Shown here one piece after another: positions 8,654 to 16,650 of a DNA stretch of 64,000 nt. The translations under genes were made by a program, and so were the position numbers. Every line of letters begins with the position of its first letter. Positions within the stretch are counted from its first letter, which is position 1. Source of the stretch: Paracoccus sp. S1E-3. GTDB taxonomy: Bacteria > Pseudomonadota > Alphaproteobacteria > Rhodobacterales > Rhodobacteraceae. The notes beneath the pieces were generated by a model. It had not been told where the DNA came from. It did no database searches and saw nothing but the letters and a program-made list of their open reading frames with translations. The stretch lies in NCBI RefSeq assembly GCF_013868135.1, contig NZ_JACEMU010000004.1, forward strand, positions 930,001 through 994,000, in the 5' to 3' direction.

Positions 8654-9408
8654 CCCCGGAACCGGGGGGTGCGCTTCTCGCGGAAGGCGGCGCGGCCCTC
8701 GGCGGCATCGGCGCTGTTCAGCAGGAGCGGTTGCAGTTGCTGTTCGTAATCCAGCGCCGCGCCGATCTCGCGCGCGAACCAGTCATTGACGAGTTGCCGG
8801 ACCATGGGCGCGGTCGCTGCTTCCTGCAGCGCGCAGGCGCTGGCGGCCGCCAGCAGCCCATCGGCCGGGACCAGCTGGTCGACGATGCCCAGATCCAGCG
8901 CCTCGGCCGCGTCAACCCGGCGATTGTCGAGGATCAGCCGCCGCGCCCGCACCGGCCCGATCCGTGCCGGCAGACTCGCCAGCAGCCCCATATCCGGGAT
9001 CAGCCCGATCCGGGTGAAGCTGGCGACGAACCGCGCCCGGTCCGAGGCGACGACCGTCGGACAAGCCAGCGCCAGCCCGAAGCCGCCGCCCGCCGCCCAG
9101 CCATCGACCGCCGCCACCAGCGGCTTTGAAAAGCGCACCATCCGTCCGACCAGATCCTTGATGGTGGCGAAGCGTTCACGATGCGCGGCCAGGCTGCGCG
9201 GCTGCTGGTCGCGGATATCGCCCCCGGCCGAGAAATGCCCCCCCGCTCCGGTCAGAACCACGGCGGTGACGTGGTCATCGCTTTCGGCTTCCGACAGGGC
9301 CTCGGTCAGGCGCTGGCGCAGGGCGTGCCCGATCGGGTTGCGCCGCGCTGGATCGCTGAGGGTCAGCACCAGCACACCATCCGTCCGGTGGTCCAGCTGC
9401 AGCGTCAT
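8647..9408 (-). CDS. Enoyl-CoA hydratase/isomerase family protein (isomerase-like active site)
   Basis: A 253-residue crotonase-fold protein. The oxyanion-hole segments are present: HFSAGGDI (58-65) and DGWAAGGGFGLALAC (102-116). By motif alignment with rat enoyl-CoA hydratase, both catalytic glutamates are replaced (Gly at 111, Phe at 131), while IGLIPDMG carries an aspartate at 139 as in PaaG/ECI-type isomerases. It is therefore more likely a double-bond isomerase or another crotonase than a hydratase. ATGA overlap with the upstream MaoC gene and 7-bp overlap with the downstream membrane gene show tight coupling. Confidence 0.82.
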   Translation of the reverse strand: MTLQLDHRTDGVLVLTLSDPARRNPIGHALRQRLTEALSEAESDDHVTAVVLTGAGGHFSAGGDIRDQQPRSLAAHRERFATIKDLVGRMVRFSKPLVAAVDGWAAGGGFGLALACPTVVASDRARFVASFTRIGLIPDMGLLASLPARIGPVRARRLILDNRRVDAAEALDLGIVDQLVPADGLLAAASACALQEAATAPMVRQLVNDWFAREIGAALDYEQQLQPLLLNSADAAEGRAAFREKRTPRFRGC

Positions 9409-10268
9409 GGCGCCTCGCGGTGCCGGAACAGGCCATTACCGATGACGATCTGATCGCGCTCGACCGCGCGGGTGCGGAACGAGCCGTCGCCCCAGATCTC
9501 GGTCCGCAGCGTCTCGCCCGGATAGACATGGGCGGTGAAGCGGCCGGCCATCGACCCGAAGCGGTCGGCATCATAGTCGCAGAGCACGGCCAGCAGCGCA
9601 TGGGCGGCGCAACCAAAGCTGCACATGCCATGCAGGATCGGGCGGTCGAAGCCCGCGCGGGCCGCCACGCGCGGGTCCAGATGCAGCGGATTGGGATCGC
9701 CGTTCCAGCGATAATACAGCGCCTGTTCGGGCCGTGTCGGGGTGTCGAAGACATGGTCGGGCGTGGTTTCGGGCAACGGATGGGGCGTCCTGACCGGTCC
9801 CGAGGGGCCGCCATAGCCGCCATCACCGCGCAGGAAGCTTGTGCCGGTGCAGGTCGCCAGCAGCGCGTCATCGGCGGTATCACGGATCTGCTTTTCGTAA
9901 TACATCAGCGCGCCCCGCCCTTTGCCCTTGTCCACCAGCCCGGTCACGCGGGTCTTGGCGCGAATGGTGGCCTGCGGGGGAATCGACCGATGCAGGGTGA
10001 TGCGCTGTTCGCCATGGACCACTTTCAGGGCATCAACGCCGGTCTCGGGCCGGCTGAGCCAGAAGCCCGGATGACCAAGCACATTGACGATGGCGGGCAT
10101 CACGCGCAGGTCGCGGGCCAGCCCGCCGGCATAGGCCAGCTGGCGCAGGTCCCGCGGGTCCTGCCCCATCCCGACCGAGAGGGCGTATAGCGCCACTTCG
10201 GCCGGGCCATAGCTCTGGCGTATTTCGGGGATATCGAAATTCATCAGATGGTCTTGGTCAATCGGCAT
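9405..10268 (-). CDS. MaoC family (R)-specific enoyl-CoA hydratase 2
   Basis: A 287-residue double hot-dog protein, the length and layout of MFE2-type hydratase 2. The C-terminal half carries RWNGDPNPLHLDP (187-199) with the catalytic Asp191 and His196, followed by GFDRPILHGMCSFG. It hydrates trans-2-enoyl-CoA to (3R)-hydroxyacyl-CoA. The start at 10268 (MPIDQDHL) has GGAGG five to six bases upstream and overlaps the ligase gene by 11 bp. It probably works with the MFE2-like SDR encoded at 14.9 kb, which would oxidise the (3R)-hydroxy product. Confidence 0.87.
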   Translation of the reverse strand: MPIDQDHLMNFDIPEIRQSYGPAEVALYALSVGMGQDPRDLRQLAYAGGLARDLRVMPAIVNVLGHPGFWLSRPETGVDALKVVHGEQRITLHRSIPPQATIRAKTRVTGLVDKGKGRGALMYYEKQIRDTADDALLATCTGTSFLRGDGGYGGPSGPVRTPHPLPETTPDHVFDTPTRPEQALYYRWNGDPNPLHLDPRVAARAGFDRPILHGMCSFGCAAHALLAVLCDYDADRFGSMAGRFTAHVYPGETLRTEIWGDGSFRTRAVERDQIVIGNGLFRHREAP

Positions 10269-12381
10269 GGCGGCCTCCGTCGCCAGCGCCATCCAGTTCG
10301 ATCACCGCATCCAGTGCATAGGCGCCCTGCCCCACGGGCAGCGCCAGCACCGGATTGAGATCGATCGAGGCCAACCGCTCGCCTGCGCCCGCGGCGAAGA
10401 TCGACAGCGCCGAAAGCATCTGCGCCAGCGCCTCGATATCCGCCGGCGGCTGACCGCGCGCGCCGTTCAGCACCGCCGCGCCCCGGATCGAGCCGATCAT
10501 CCCGCGCGCCGCATCCACGTCAAAGGGACAGGCGCGCAAGGCCACATCGTTCAGCAACTCGACGAAGATGCCGCCGAGGCCGAAGACGGCGACCGGCCCA
10601 AAGCTCGGATCGCGGTTGATGCCCATCAGGCATTCGACGCCGCCCGTCAGCTGTTTGGCGACCAGCACACCGCTGATCCGCGCCTCGGGCGCATGGGTGG
10701 CCGCGGCCTGCAGGATCTCGGCATAGGCGGCGCGCAGGGCAGCGGCATCGGCAAGGTTCAGCTTCACCGCGCCGATATCGGATTTGTGCAGGATGTCGGG
10801 CGACAGGATCTTCAGCACCACCGGATAGCCGAACCCCTCGGCAGCCGCGACCGCCGCCTCCGGATCGGTGACCGCCCGTTCCGGGGCCGAGGCAATGCCC
10901 GCCCGCGCCAGCAGCGCCTTGGCCGCGGCCTCGTCCGGGGAGGACGCGGGCAGCATCACCGGGGGCACCTGCAGCGGGGCGGCCGGGACGGCGCGGGCAA
11001 GGTGGGCGCGCTGGCGCATCATCGCGTCCAGCGCCCGGACGGCGCGGCAGGGATCGCTGAAGATCAGGATGCCCGCATCGTCATAGCGGCGCAGCACCTC
11101 CGGCTGGCCGAGGGCGCAGAACGCGATGATCCGGTCGGGATAGGCGTGGCGCAACGGCGTCATCGCCTGAAGGATCAACTCCGACATGGCGGGGCTGCCG
11201 GCGACATAGGTCAGGAAGCACAGCACCGCGCCATAGCCGCCATCCTCCAGCGCGGCGCGGGTGAAGGTCTCCAGCAGCGAGGGGTCGTTCAGGGCCTGCG
11301 CCGTGCAATCCAGCGGATTGACCGGCGAGGCATAGGACAGCACGCCCTTCAGCCGTGCCTGCGCGGCCTCGGGCATGGCGGGCATGGGCAGGCCGATCCG
11401 CTCGGCCTCGTCGCTGATGACAATGCCGGCGCCGCCAGAAACGGTGATGACCCCCAGCGAATGGCTGGACGGAAAGATCCCCTTCGAGGCGGAATAGGCG
11501 TAATCCATCATCGTTTCGGGGTCCCGCAGGACCACCGCGCCATGCGCGGTCAGGACGGCATCGGCCACCACCGCGTCCCCGGTCAGCGACGCCGTATGCG
11601 AGGCCGCCGCCCGCGCGCCCACCGCCGAACGCCCGGATTTCAGCGCGAAAACCGGCTTGCCCGCCGCCCGCGCCGCATCCAGCGCCGCCAGCAGGGCGGC
11701 CGGGTCGTTCACGGCCTCCATATAGGCGCAGATCACCTCGGTGCCGTCGCTTTCGGCCATCCAGCGGATCGCCTCGGCCACGGTGATATCGGCCTCGTTG
11801 CCGGTGGTGATGAGGATCGAGCATCCCAAGCCCCGGTCGCGTGCCAACGCGCCCAGATGGGCGCCGAACGCCCCCGACTGGCTGGCGATGCCGATATTGC
11901 CGGGCCGGGGAAGGCCGGTATCCAGCGACGACGAAAACGTCCCGTAATACCCGAGATCGGCGTTATAGACCCCCAGCGTATTCGGTCCCAGCACCCGGAT
12001 GCCATGGTCGCGGGCAAGTGCCAGCAGCCTGTCCTGCGCGGCCTCGCCCGCCGCGCCGGTCTCGGCAAAGCCGGCCGAAAACAGCGTCACCGCCTTGCAC
12101 CCCTTGCGGCCAAGCGCGGAAATGGTTTCGGGGATCAGCGTGGCCGGAACGGCGATCAGGGCGCAGTCGGGGGCCTCGGGCAGGTCGTCGACGCTGGGAT
12201 AGCAGGGCAGACCCTGAATCTGCGCGCGGTTCGGATTGACCGGCATGATCCGCCCTGCATAGCCGGCGCGCAGCATCGCGGCGATGGGCCGGCCGCCGAT
12301 CCGCGTCGGGTCGTCCGAAGCGCCGATCACCGCGACCGAACGCGGGGCGATCAACCCGTCGATATGGGGCTGGCTGGTCAT
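10258..12381 (-). CDS. ADP-forming acyl-CoA ligase (acetate-CoA ligase family)
   Basis: A 707-residue fused enzyme. The order is an N-terminal CoA-binding Rossmann domain (IAPRSVAVIGASDDPTRIGG), a succinyl-CoA-ligase-like domain with the phospho-histidine segment SHTASLTGD (His262), and a C-terminal ATP-grasp domain from about residue 475 (GYPVVLKILSPDILHKSDIG, then FGLGGIFVELLNDVALR). The family makes acyl-CoA from acid, CoA and ATP with ADP and phosphate as products, or runs in reverse. It is coupled to the MaoC gene and probably activates the pathway acid or recovers energy at its end. Confidence 0.88.
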   Translation of the reverse strand: MTSQPHIDGLIAPRSVAVIGASDDPTRIGGRPIAAMLRAGYAGRIMPVNPNRAQIQGLPCYPSVDDLPEAPDCALIAVPATLIPETISALGRKGCKAVTLFSAGFAETGAAGEAAQDRLLALARDHGIRVLGPNTLGVYNADLGYYGTFSSSLDTGLPRPGNIGIASQSGAFGAHLGALARDRGLGCSILITTGNEADITVAEAIRWMAESDGTEVICAYMEAVNDPAALLAALDAARAAGKPVFALKSGRSAVGARAAASHTASLTGDAVVADAVLTAHGAVVLRDPETMMDYAYSASKGIFPSSHSLGVITVSGGAGIVISDEAERIGLPMPAMPEAAQARLKGVLSYASPVNPLDCTAQALNDPSLLETFTRAALEDGGYGAVLCFLTYVAGSPAMSELILQAMTPLRHAYPDRIIAFCALGQPEVLRRYDDAGILIFSDPCRAVRALDAMMRQRAHLARAVPAAPLQVPPVMLPASSPDEAAAKALLARAGIASAPERAVTDPEAAVAAAEGFGYPVVLKILSPDILHKSDIGAVKLNLADAAALRAAYAEILQAAATHAPEARISGVLVAKQLTGGVECLMGINRDPSFGPVAVFGLGGIFVELLNDVALRACPFDVDAARGMIGSIRGAAVLNGARGQPPADIEALAQMLSALSIFAAGAGERLASIDLNPVLALPVGQGAYALDAVIELDGAGDGGRHAD

Positions 12382-12424
12382 CGATGCGCCCCCTGCCCCC
12401 GCGCCGGGATGGCCTGTCCTGCGG

Positions 12425-12871
12425 TCATTGCGCTTCCTCCGATTGGAAGGTCTGCGCGCTGTCCTGCCATTCCAGCACCAGATGGGTCTGGGTGGTCACC
12501 GCCGCGACCTTGCCGTCGCCGCGCGTCACGGTGACCTGCAGGACCTGAATGCGGCGCCCGGCCTGCAGCGGCACGCAGCGCGCGGTCAGCACGTCGCCAA
12601 CCCTGACCGCCCGGATGAAGTTGGTCTTCGCCTCGACCGTGGTATTGGTCCGGTCGGGATCGCTGTTGATGAAGGCGGCGCTGCCGGCGGCATTGTCGGC
12701 CAGCGTCATCATTGCGCCGCCATGCAGGACGCCGTTGCGATTGGCCATCGCCTCGGTCACAACCATCCGGCAGACCACCTCCTCGGGGGTGACCTTCACG
12801 ATCTCGATCCCCAGCAGTCCGGCGAAATTCGACTGCGGGGGCATCTGGTCGGCGCGGCGACGATCCGCCAT
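12425..12871 (-). CDS. PaaI-type acyl-CoA thioesterase
   Basis: A 148-residue single hot-dog-fold protein. The core motif NGVLHGGAMMTLADNAAGSA (residues about 46-65) is the active-site helix region of PaaI/YbgC-like thioesterases; the Asp-equivalent acidic residue sits in LADNAAG. It would hydrolyse stalled or off-pathway acyl-CoA esters and free CoA. The start lies 1 bp after the acyl-CoA dehydrogenase stop, so both are on one transcript and probably coupled. Confidence 0.85.
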   Translation of the reverse strand: MADRRRADQMPPQSNFAGLLGIEIVKVTPEEVVCRMVVTEAMANRNGVLHGGAMMTLADNAAGSAAFINSDPDRTNTTVEAKTNFIRAVRVGDVLTARCVPLQAGRRIQVLQVTVTRGDGKVAAVTTQTHLVLEWQDSAQTFQSEEAQ

Positions 12872-12872
12872 G

Positions 12873-14039
12873 TCAGGCCGCGCGCCCGGCCAGCGTGCGC
12901 CGCGCGATCACCAGCTGCTGAATCTGGCTGGTGCCTTCATAGATGCGCAGCAGGCGGATGTCGCGATACAGCCGCTCGATGTCATATTCGGCCATATAGC
13001 CCGCGCCGCCATGGATCTGCAGCGCCCGGTCGGCGATCCGGCCGGCGGCCTCGGTGCAGAAATACTTGGCGCAGGACGCTTCGAGAATCGCCTTGCCCTC
13101 GCGGTCGAAGGTGTCGGCGGTGGCGCGCACCAGCGCGCGCGCGGCATGGAGATCGGCCTGCGCATCGGCCAGCAGCCCCTGCACCAGCTGGTGTTCCCCG
13201 ATGGGCTTGCCGAACTGCTTGCGCGTCAGCGCGTAATCGGTGGCGATGTCCAGCATCCGCTGACCTTGCCCCACCGCCATGGCGCTGACATGGATGCGGC
13301 CCCGGTCCAGAACTTTCATCGCTGTCCGAAACCCCTTGTTCAGGTTCTCCGGGCCGCCGATGATGGCGCTTTCCGGCACCTGCACGTCGTCGAAGATCAC
13401 ATCCGAGGTCTTCGTCCCGCGCTGCCCCATCTTGCGGTCGGGCCTCGAGACGGTGATGCCGGGCGTGTCCGCCGGCACGATGAAGGCCGAGACGCCATCG
13501 GCGCCGGGCCTGCCCGGATCGGTGCGGGCAAAGACGGTGAAGACGCCGGCCCGCACGGCATTGGTGATGAAGCGCTTGGTGCCGTTGATGACGAAATCGG
13601 ACCCCTCGCGCCGTGCCGAGGTTCGGATCCCGCCCGCGTCCGATCCGTTGTCCGGTTCGGTCAGCGCGAACGAGGAGATGATCTCGCCGCTGGCGATGCC
13701 GGGCAGCCATGCGGCCCTCTGCGCGGGCGTGCCGTCCATGACGATCCCCTGCGCGCCGATGCCCACATTGGTGCCGATCAGCGACCTGAAGCTGAGCGAG
13801 GCATAGCACAGCGCCTCGATCAGCCGGGCCTCCTGCGGGACGTTCAGCCCGATGCCGCCATATTCCTCGGGCGTGGACAGGCCGAACAGTCCCATCGCGC
13901 GCATCTCGGCGACGATGTCGTCGGGAATGTCGTTTTCTTCCTCGACCTGTGCCTCGGCGGGGATCAGGCGTTCGCGCGCGAATCGGTCGACCACATGCAA
14001 AAGTTGTTCGAAAACATCATCATCCACACCTGATGCCAT
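12873..14039 (-). CDS. Acyl-CoA dehydrogenase
   Basis: A 388-residue FAD flavoprotein of the usual length. Visible family motifs are FALTEPDNGSDAGGIRTSA (FAD and substrate contact), the RKQFGKPIGEHQLVQGLLAD helix, QIHGGAGYMAEYDIERLYRD, and RIYEGTSQIQ with the catalytic base glutamate. It makes the 2,3-double bond in an acyl-CoA and passes electrons to ETF. The start at 14039 is chosen because AGGAGG lies seven bases upstream. It is the first gene of the six-gene minus operon and is divergent from the IclR regulator, with a dyad in the 70-bp gap. Confidence 0.92.
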   Translation of the reverse strand: MASGVDDDVFEQLLHVVDRFARERLIPAEAQVEEENDIPDDIVAEMRAMGLFGLSTPEEYGGIGLNVPQEARLIEALCYASLSFRSLIGTNVGIGAQGIVMDGTPAQRAAWLPGIASGEIISSFALTEPDNGSDAGGIRTSARREGSDFVINGTKRFITNAVRAGVFTVFARTDPGRPGADGVSAFIVPADTPGITVSRPDRKMGQRGTKTSDVIFDDVQVPESAIIGGPENLNKGFRTAMKVLDRGRIHVSAMAVGQGQRMLDIATDYALTRKQFGKPIGEHQLVQGLLADAQADLHAARALVRATADTFDREGKAILEASCAKYFCTEAAGRIADRALQIHGGAGYMAEYDIERLYRDIRLLRIYEGTSQIQQLVIARRTLAGRAA

Positions 14040-14077
14040 AGCGTTCCTCCTCGCTTGCAGCATGGGTTTCATTCTGT

Positions 14078-14091
14078 ATGATGAATATCAT
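14078..14091. promoter_or_regulatory. Dyad operator between acyl-CoA operon and iclR
   Basis: ATGAT, four bases, ATCAT is a perfect 5-bp inverted repeat in the 70-bp gap between the divergent acyl-CoA dehydrogenase and IclR starts. An overlapping GAAT-N3-ATTC dyad covers 14083-14093. The gap is much more AT-rich than its surroundings. It is the natural binding site for the adjacent IclR protein; that assignment is inferred. Confidence 0.5.
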
Positions 14092-14109
14092 TCTTCAAGG
14101 AAAATATTC

Positions 14110-14898
14110 ATGCGCGACGAACAGACCCCGAAACCGGTCCCCGCCGTCCAGAATGCGACCATGATCCTGCGGCTTCTGGCGACGCGCGGGACCGCCATGG
14201 GCGCGACCCAGATCGCGCGCGAGGCGGGGCTGAACGTCTCCTCGGCATTCAACATCCTGCGGACGCTGGCCCATGACGGGCTGCTGAGCTTCGACCCCGA
14301 AACCAAGACCTACCGGATCGGCATGGGGATGATGGAATTCGCGACCCCCCTGCTGGGGGCGAATCCGGCCGACCTGATCCGGCCGCTGGCCAATGCGATC
14401 GCCCAGGATCACCAGGTGATGATCGCGCTGTGGCAGATCACCGGCACCCGGCGGCTGGTGCTGATCGACCATTTCACCGCCCCCCGCATCGTGCAGGCGG
14501 TGATCGCACCGAACAGCCGCCTGCCGGTCTTCGCGGGCGCCGTGGGCCGCGTCTATGCCGCCCGACGCGGACTGGACGAGGGCCAGACGCGCAAGGGCTA
14601 TGACGGCGTGCGCTGGCAGGACCCACCGGGCTTCGACGCCTATTGGCAGGACGTGCTGGCCGCGCGCGAAACCGGCCAAGCGCGTGACCGGGGCCAACTG
14701 TTCCGCGGTCTCGACATCGTCGCCGCCGTGGCCTGCGACCGTGCGGATACCCCGCGCCTGGGGCTGAGCAGCATCACCATCTCGGGGCAGCATGACGACG
14801 ACAGCCTGGCCCATGTGGCGGCCGCGCTGTCGGAGGCCGCCGGCCAGATCGAACGCGGCCTGTTCTGCCGCGCCGCCCCATCACTTCAGCAGACATGA
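14110..14898 (+). CDS. IclR family transcriptional regulator
   Basis: A 262-residue IclR regulator. The N-terminal winged helix is seen at residues about 15-75 (NATMILRLLATRGTAMGATQ, REAGLNVSSAFNILRTLAHD, then a wing ending in KTYRIG), and the C-terminal effector domain follows. The start at 14110 has AAGGA eleven bases upstream. It is divergent from the acyl-CoA operon and only 10 bp ahead of the SDR gene, so it probably controls both and its own transcription in response to a pathway metabolite. Confidence 0.9.
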   Translation: MRDEQTPKPVPAVQNATMILRLLATRGTAMGATQIAREAGLNVSSAFNILRTLAHDGLLSFDPETKTYRIGMGMMEFATPLLGANPADLIRPLANAIAQDHQVMIALWQITGTRRLVLIDHFTAPRIVQAVIAPNSRLPVFAGAVGRVYAARRGLDEGQTRKGYDGVRWQDPPGFDAYWQDVLAARETGQARDRGQLFRGLDIVAAVACDRADTPRLGLSSITISGQHDDDSLAHVAAALSEAAGQIERGLFCRAAPSLQQT

Positions 14899-14908
14899 CG
14901 GAGGAGAT

Positions 14909-15826
14909 ATGTCGGACAACGCCCTGAGTGGAAAGGTCATTCTTGTCACCGGCGCCGGCGGCGGCATCGGTCGCGCCATCGCGATGGAGGCCGCCCGCGC
15001 CGGCGCCAGCGTCGTCGTCAACGACCTTGGCGCGACGCTGGACGGGCGCCGCGACTCCAGTGCCGCCGCTGATGCCGTGGTGGCCGAGATCGGCCGTGGC
15101 GGCGGCCGGGCGGTCGCCAATGGCGACGATGTGTCCGACCCGGACGGCGCCCGCGCCATGGTCAAGACCGCCACCGACGCCTTCGGCCGGCTGGACGCAG
15201 TGGTCAACAATGCCGGTATCCTGCGCGATACCTTCTTCCACAAGATGCGCTTCGAGGATTTCGACGCCGTGGTGAAGGTCCACCTGTATGGCAGCTTCAA
15301 CGTCAGCCGCGCCGCCGCCGACGTGATGCGCGAACAGGGTGGCGGCAGCCTGATTCACATGACCTCGACCTCGGGGCTGATCGGCAATCTGGCGCAGGCG
15401 AATTATTCGGCCGCGAAGCTGGGCGTGGCGGCGCTGTCGAAATCCATCGCGCTGGATCTGGCGCGCTGGAACATCCGTTCGAACTGCATCGCGCCCTTCG
15501 CATGGAGCCGGATGACCTCCTCGATCAAGGTCGACAGCGCCGAGCAGGCGGAACGCGTGAACCGCATGAAGGAGATGTCGCCCGAAAAGATCGCCCCGCT
15601 GGCGCTGTATCTGGCCTCGGACGCCGCCGCGGAGATCACCGGGCAGATCTTCGCCGTGCGCAACAACGAGATTTTCCTGATCTCGCAGCCACGTCCGGTC
15701 CGCTCCGTCCATCGGGCCGAGGGCTGGGACATCGACAGCGTCGCCAGCCACGCCATCCCGGCGCTGAAACGCAGCTTCGTGCCGCTGGAGGTCTCGGCCG
15801 ACGTGTTCAGCTGGGACCCGGTCTGA
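14909..15826 (+). CDS. SDR dehydrogenase like the (3R)-hydroxyacyl-CoA unit of MFE2
   Basis: A 305-residue short-chain dehydrogenase. The NAD loop is TGAGGGIGRA (14-23), NNAG is at 100-103, and the catalytic Ser153, Tyr166 and Lys170 lie in MTSTSGLIGNLAQANYSAAK. The stretch NCIAPFAWSRMT and the extra tail of about 60 residues are typical of the dehydrogenase domain of peroxisomal multifunctional enzyme 2, not of FabG. GGAGG precedes the ATG. It would oxidise (3R)-hydroxyacyl-CoA made by the MaoC hydratase in the divergent operon, giving a split MFE2 pathway. Confidence 0.85.
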   Translation: MSDNALSGKVILVTGAGGGIGRAIAMEAARAGASVVVNDLGATLDGRRDSSAAADAVVAEIGRGGGRAVANGDDVSDPDGARAMVKTATDAFGRLDAVVNNAGILRDTFFHKMRFEDFDAVVKVHLYGSFNVSRAAADVMREQGGGSLIHMTSTSGLIGNLAQANYSAAKLGVAALSKSIALDLARWNIRSNCIAPFAWSRMTSSIKVDSAEQAERVNRMKEMSPEKIAPLALYLASDAAAEITGQIFAVRNNEIFLISQPRPVRSVHRAEGWDIDSVASHAIPALKRSFVPLEVSADVFSWDPV

Positions 15827-15836
15827 GGGGGACATT

Positions 15837-15868
15837 GGGGCCAGCCCCGGTCGTCCGGGACTGGCCTC
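15837..15868. terminator. Strong hairpin between convergent SDR and ridA-like genes
   Basis: GGCCAG and CTGGCC at 15839-15844 and 15861-15866 enclose a second stem CCCGG/CCGGG with a TCGT loop; one C/A mismatch separates the two stems. There is no T-run on either strand. Its place between two convergent stops suggests a bidirectional terminator. Confidence 0.5.
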
Positions 15869-15881
15869 CATTCAGTGACGC

Positions 15882-16226
15882 TTACAGGGCGGCCACGACG
15901 ATGAATTCGACGCGATAGTCGGGGGTGGCCAGCCGGGCCTCGCCGGTGGCGCGGGCGGGCGGATTGTCCTTGTCGATCCAGCCCTCATAGACCTTGTTCA
16001 TGGCATCGAAATCGGCCATGTCGGCCAGCCAGACGGTGACCGACAGGATCTTCGACTTCGAGGTTCCGGCCTCGGCCAGCAGCGAATCGACTGCCGCCAG
16101 CGCCTCCTGCGCCTGTTCGGCCATGCCGCTGCCGGGGTTGCCTACCTGCCCCGCCAGATAGACGGTATCGCCGTGAATGACGGCTTGGCTCATCCTCGGG
16201 CCGGGAGAGAGGCGTTTGATCGACAT
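15882..16226 (-). CDS. RidA family (YjgF/UK114) protein
   Basis: A 114-residue single-domain protein of the usual RidA size. GDTVYLAGQVG, then EQAQEALAAVDSLLAEAG and the closing region RVEFIVVAAL match the family; RidA enzymes hydrolyse reactive enamines and imines. The Arg of the canonical RidA active site (in the last third) has a counterpart in PPARATGEARLATPDYRVEF, but this looks like one of the Rid subfamilies, not classical RidA. The start at 16226 has GGAAAGGA eight or nine bases upstream. It ends convergently with the SDR gene and may remove side products of the island. Confidence 0.83.
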   Translation of the reverse strand: MSIKRLSPGPRMSQAVIHGDTVYLAGQVGNPGSGMAEQAQEALAAVDSLLAEAGTSKSKILSVTVWLADMADFDAMNKVYEGWIDKDNPPARATGEARLATPDYRVEFIVVAAL

Positions 16227-16650
16227 TGTTGCATCCTTTCCGTTTGCAGATTCTGCGGGAAGTTTATGCACAGGCCGCGCCCCGCGCCCAGCCCAAAGAA
16301 ACCGGGACGGCGCCGCAAACGATGGCCTGCTTCGTTATCTCGCAGCAGATGCGCTGCGTGCGAAGAAGCCGCATCCGCCGCCTGGTTGACCCGGCGCCGC
16401 GCCGCGATCGACGACGCGCCCTTCGCCGCAACCCGCTTTTTCCGGCAAGGCAGGTTCGGCGGCAAATCGCTAGCACCCGGTTTTCGCGCTTTTCCGCCGC
16501 TCTGCTCTATCGGTTATCCCCATGCATCGGCTATGATCACGGCAAGTAACGATATGTGTCGCACCCTCACCGTCTTGTTTGAGAGGGGGCGGATGATTAT
16601 CGTAACGGCAACGAGGGCAAGCCCTTGAACGAGAAAGAAAAGGAGCGAGC
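16227..16650. other. 424-bp intergenic region upstream of fabB
   Basis: No gene is supported here. It should hold the fabB promoter and the ridA-like promoter. A possible sigma-70 site for fabB is TTGTTT at 16575-16580, 17 bp, then TATCGT at 16598-16603 (weak -10). AAAGGAG precedes the fabB start. In related bacteria fabA often sits just upstream of fabB; no fabA or remnant is visible. Confidence 0.45.
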
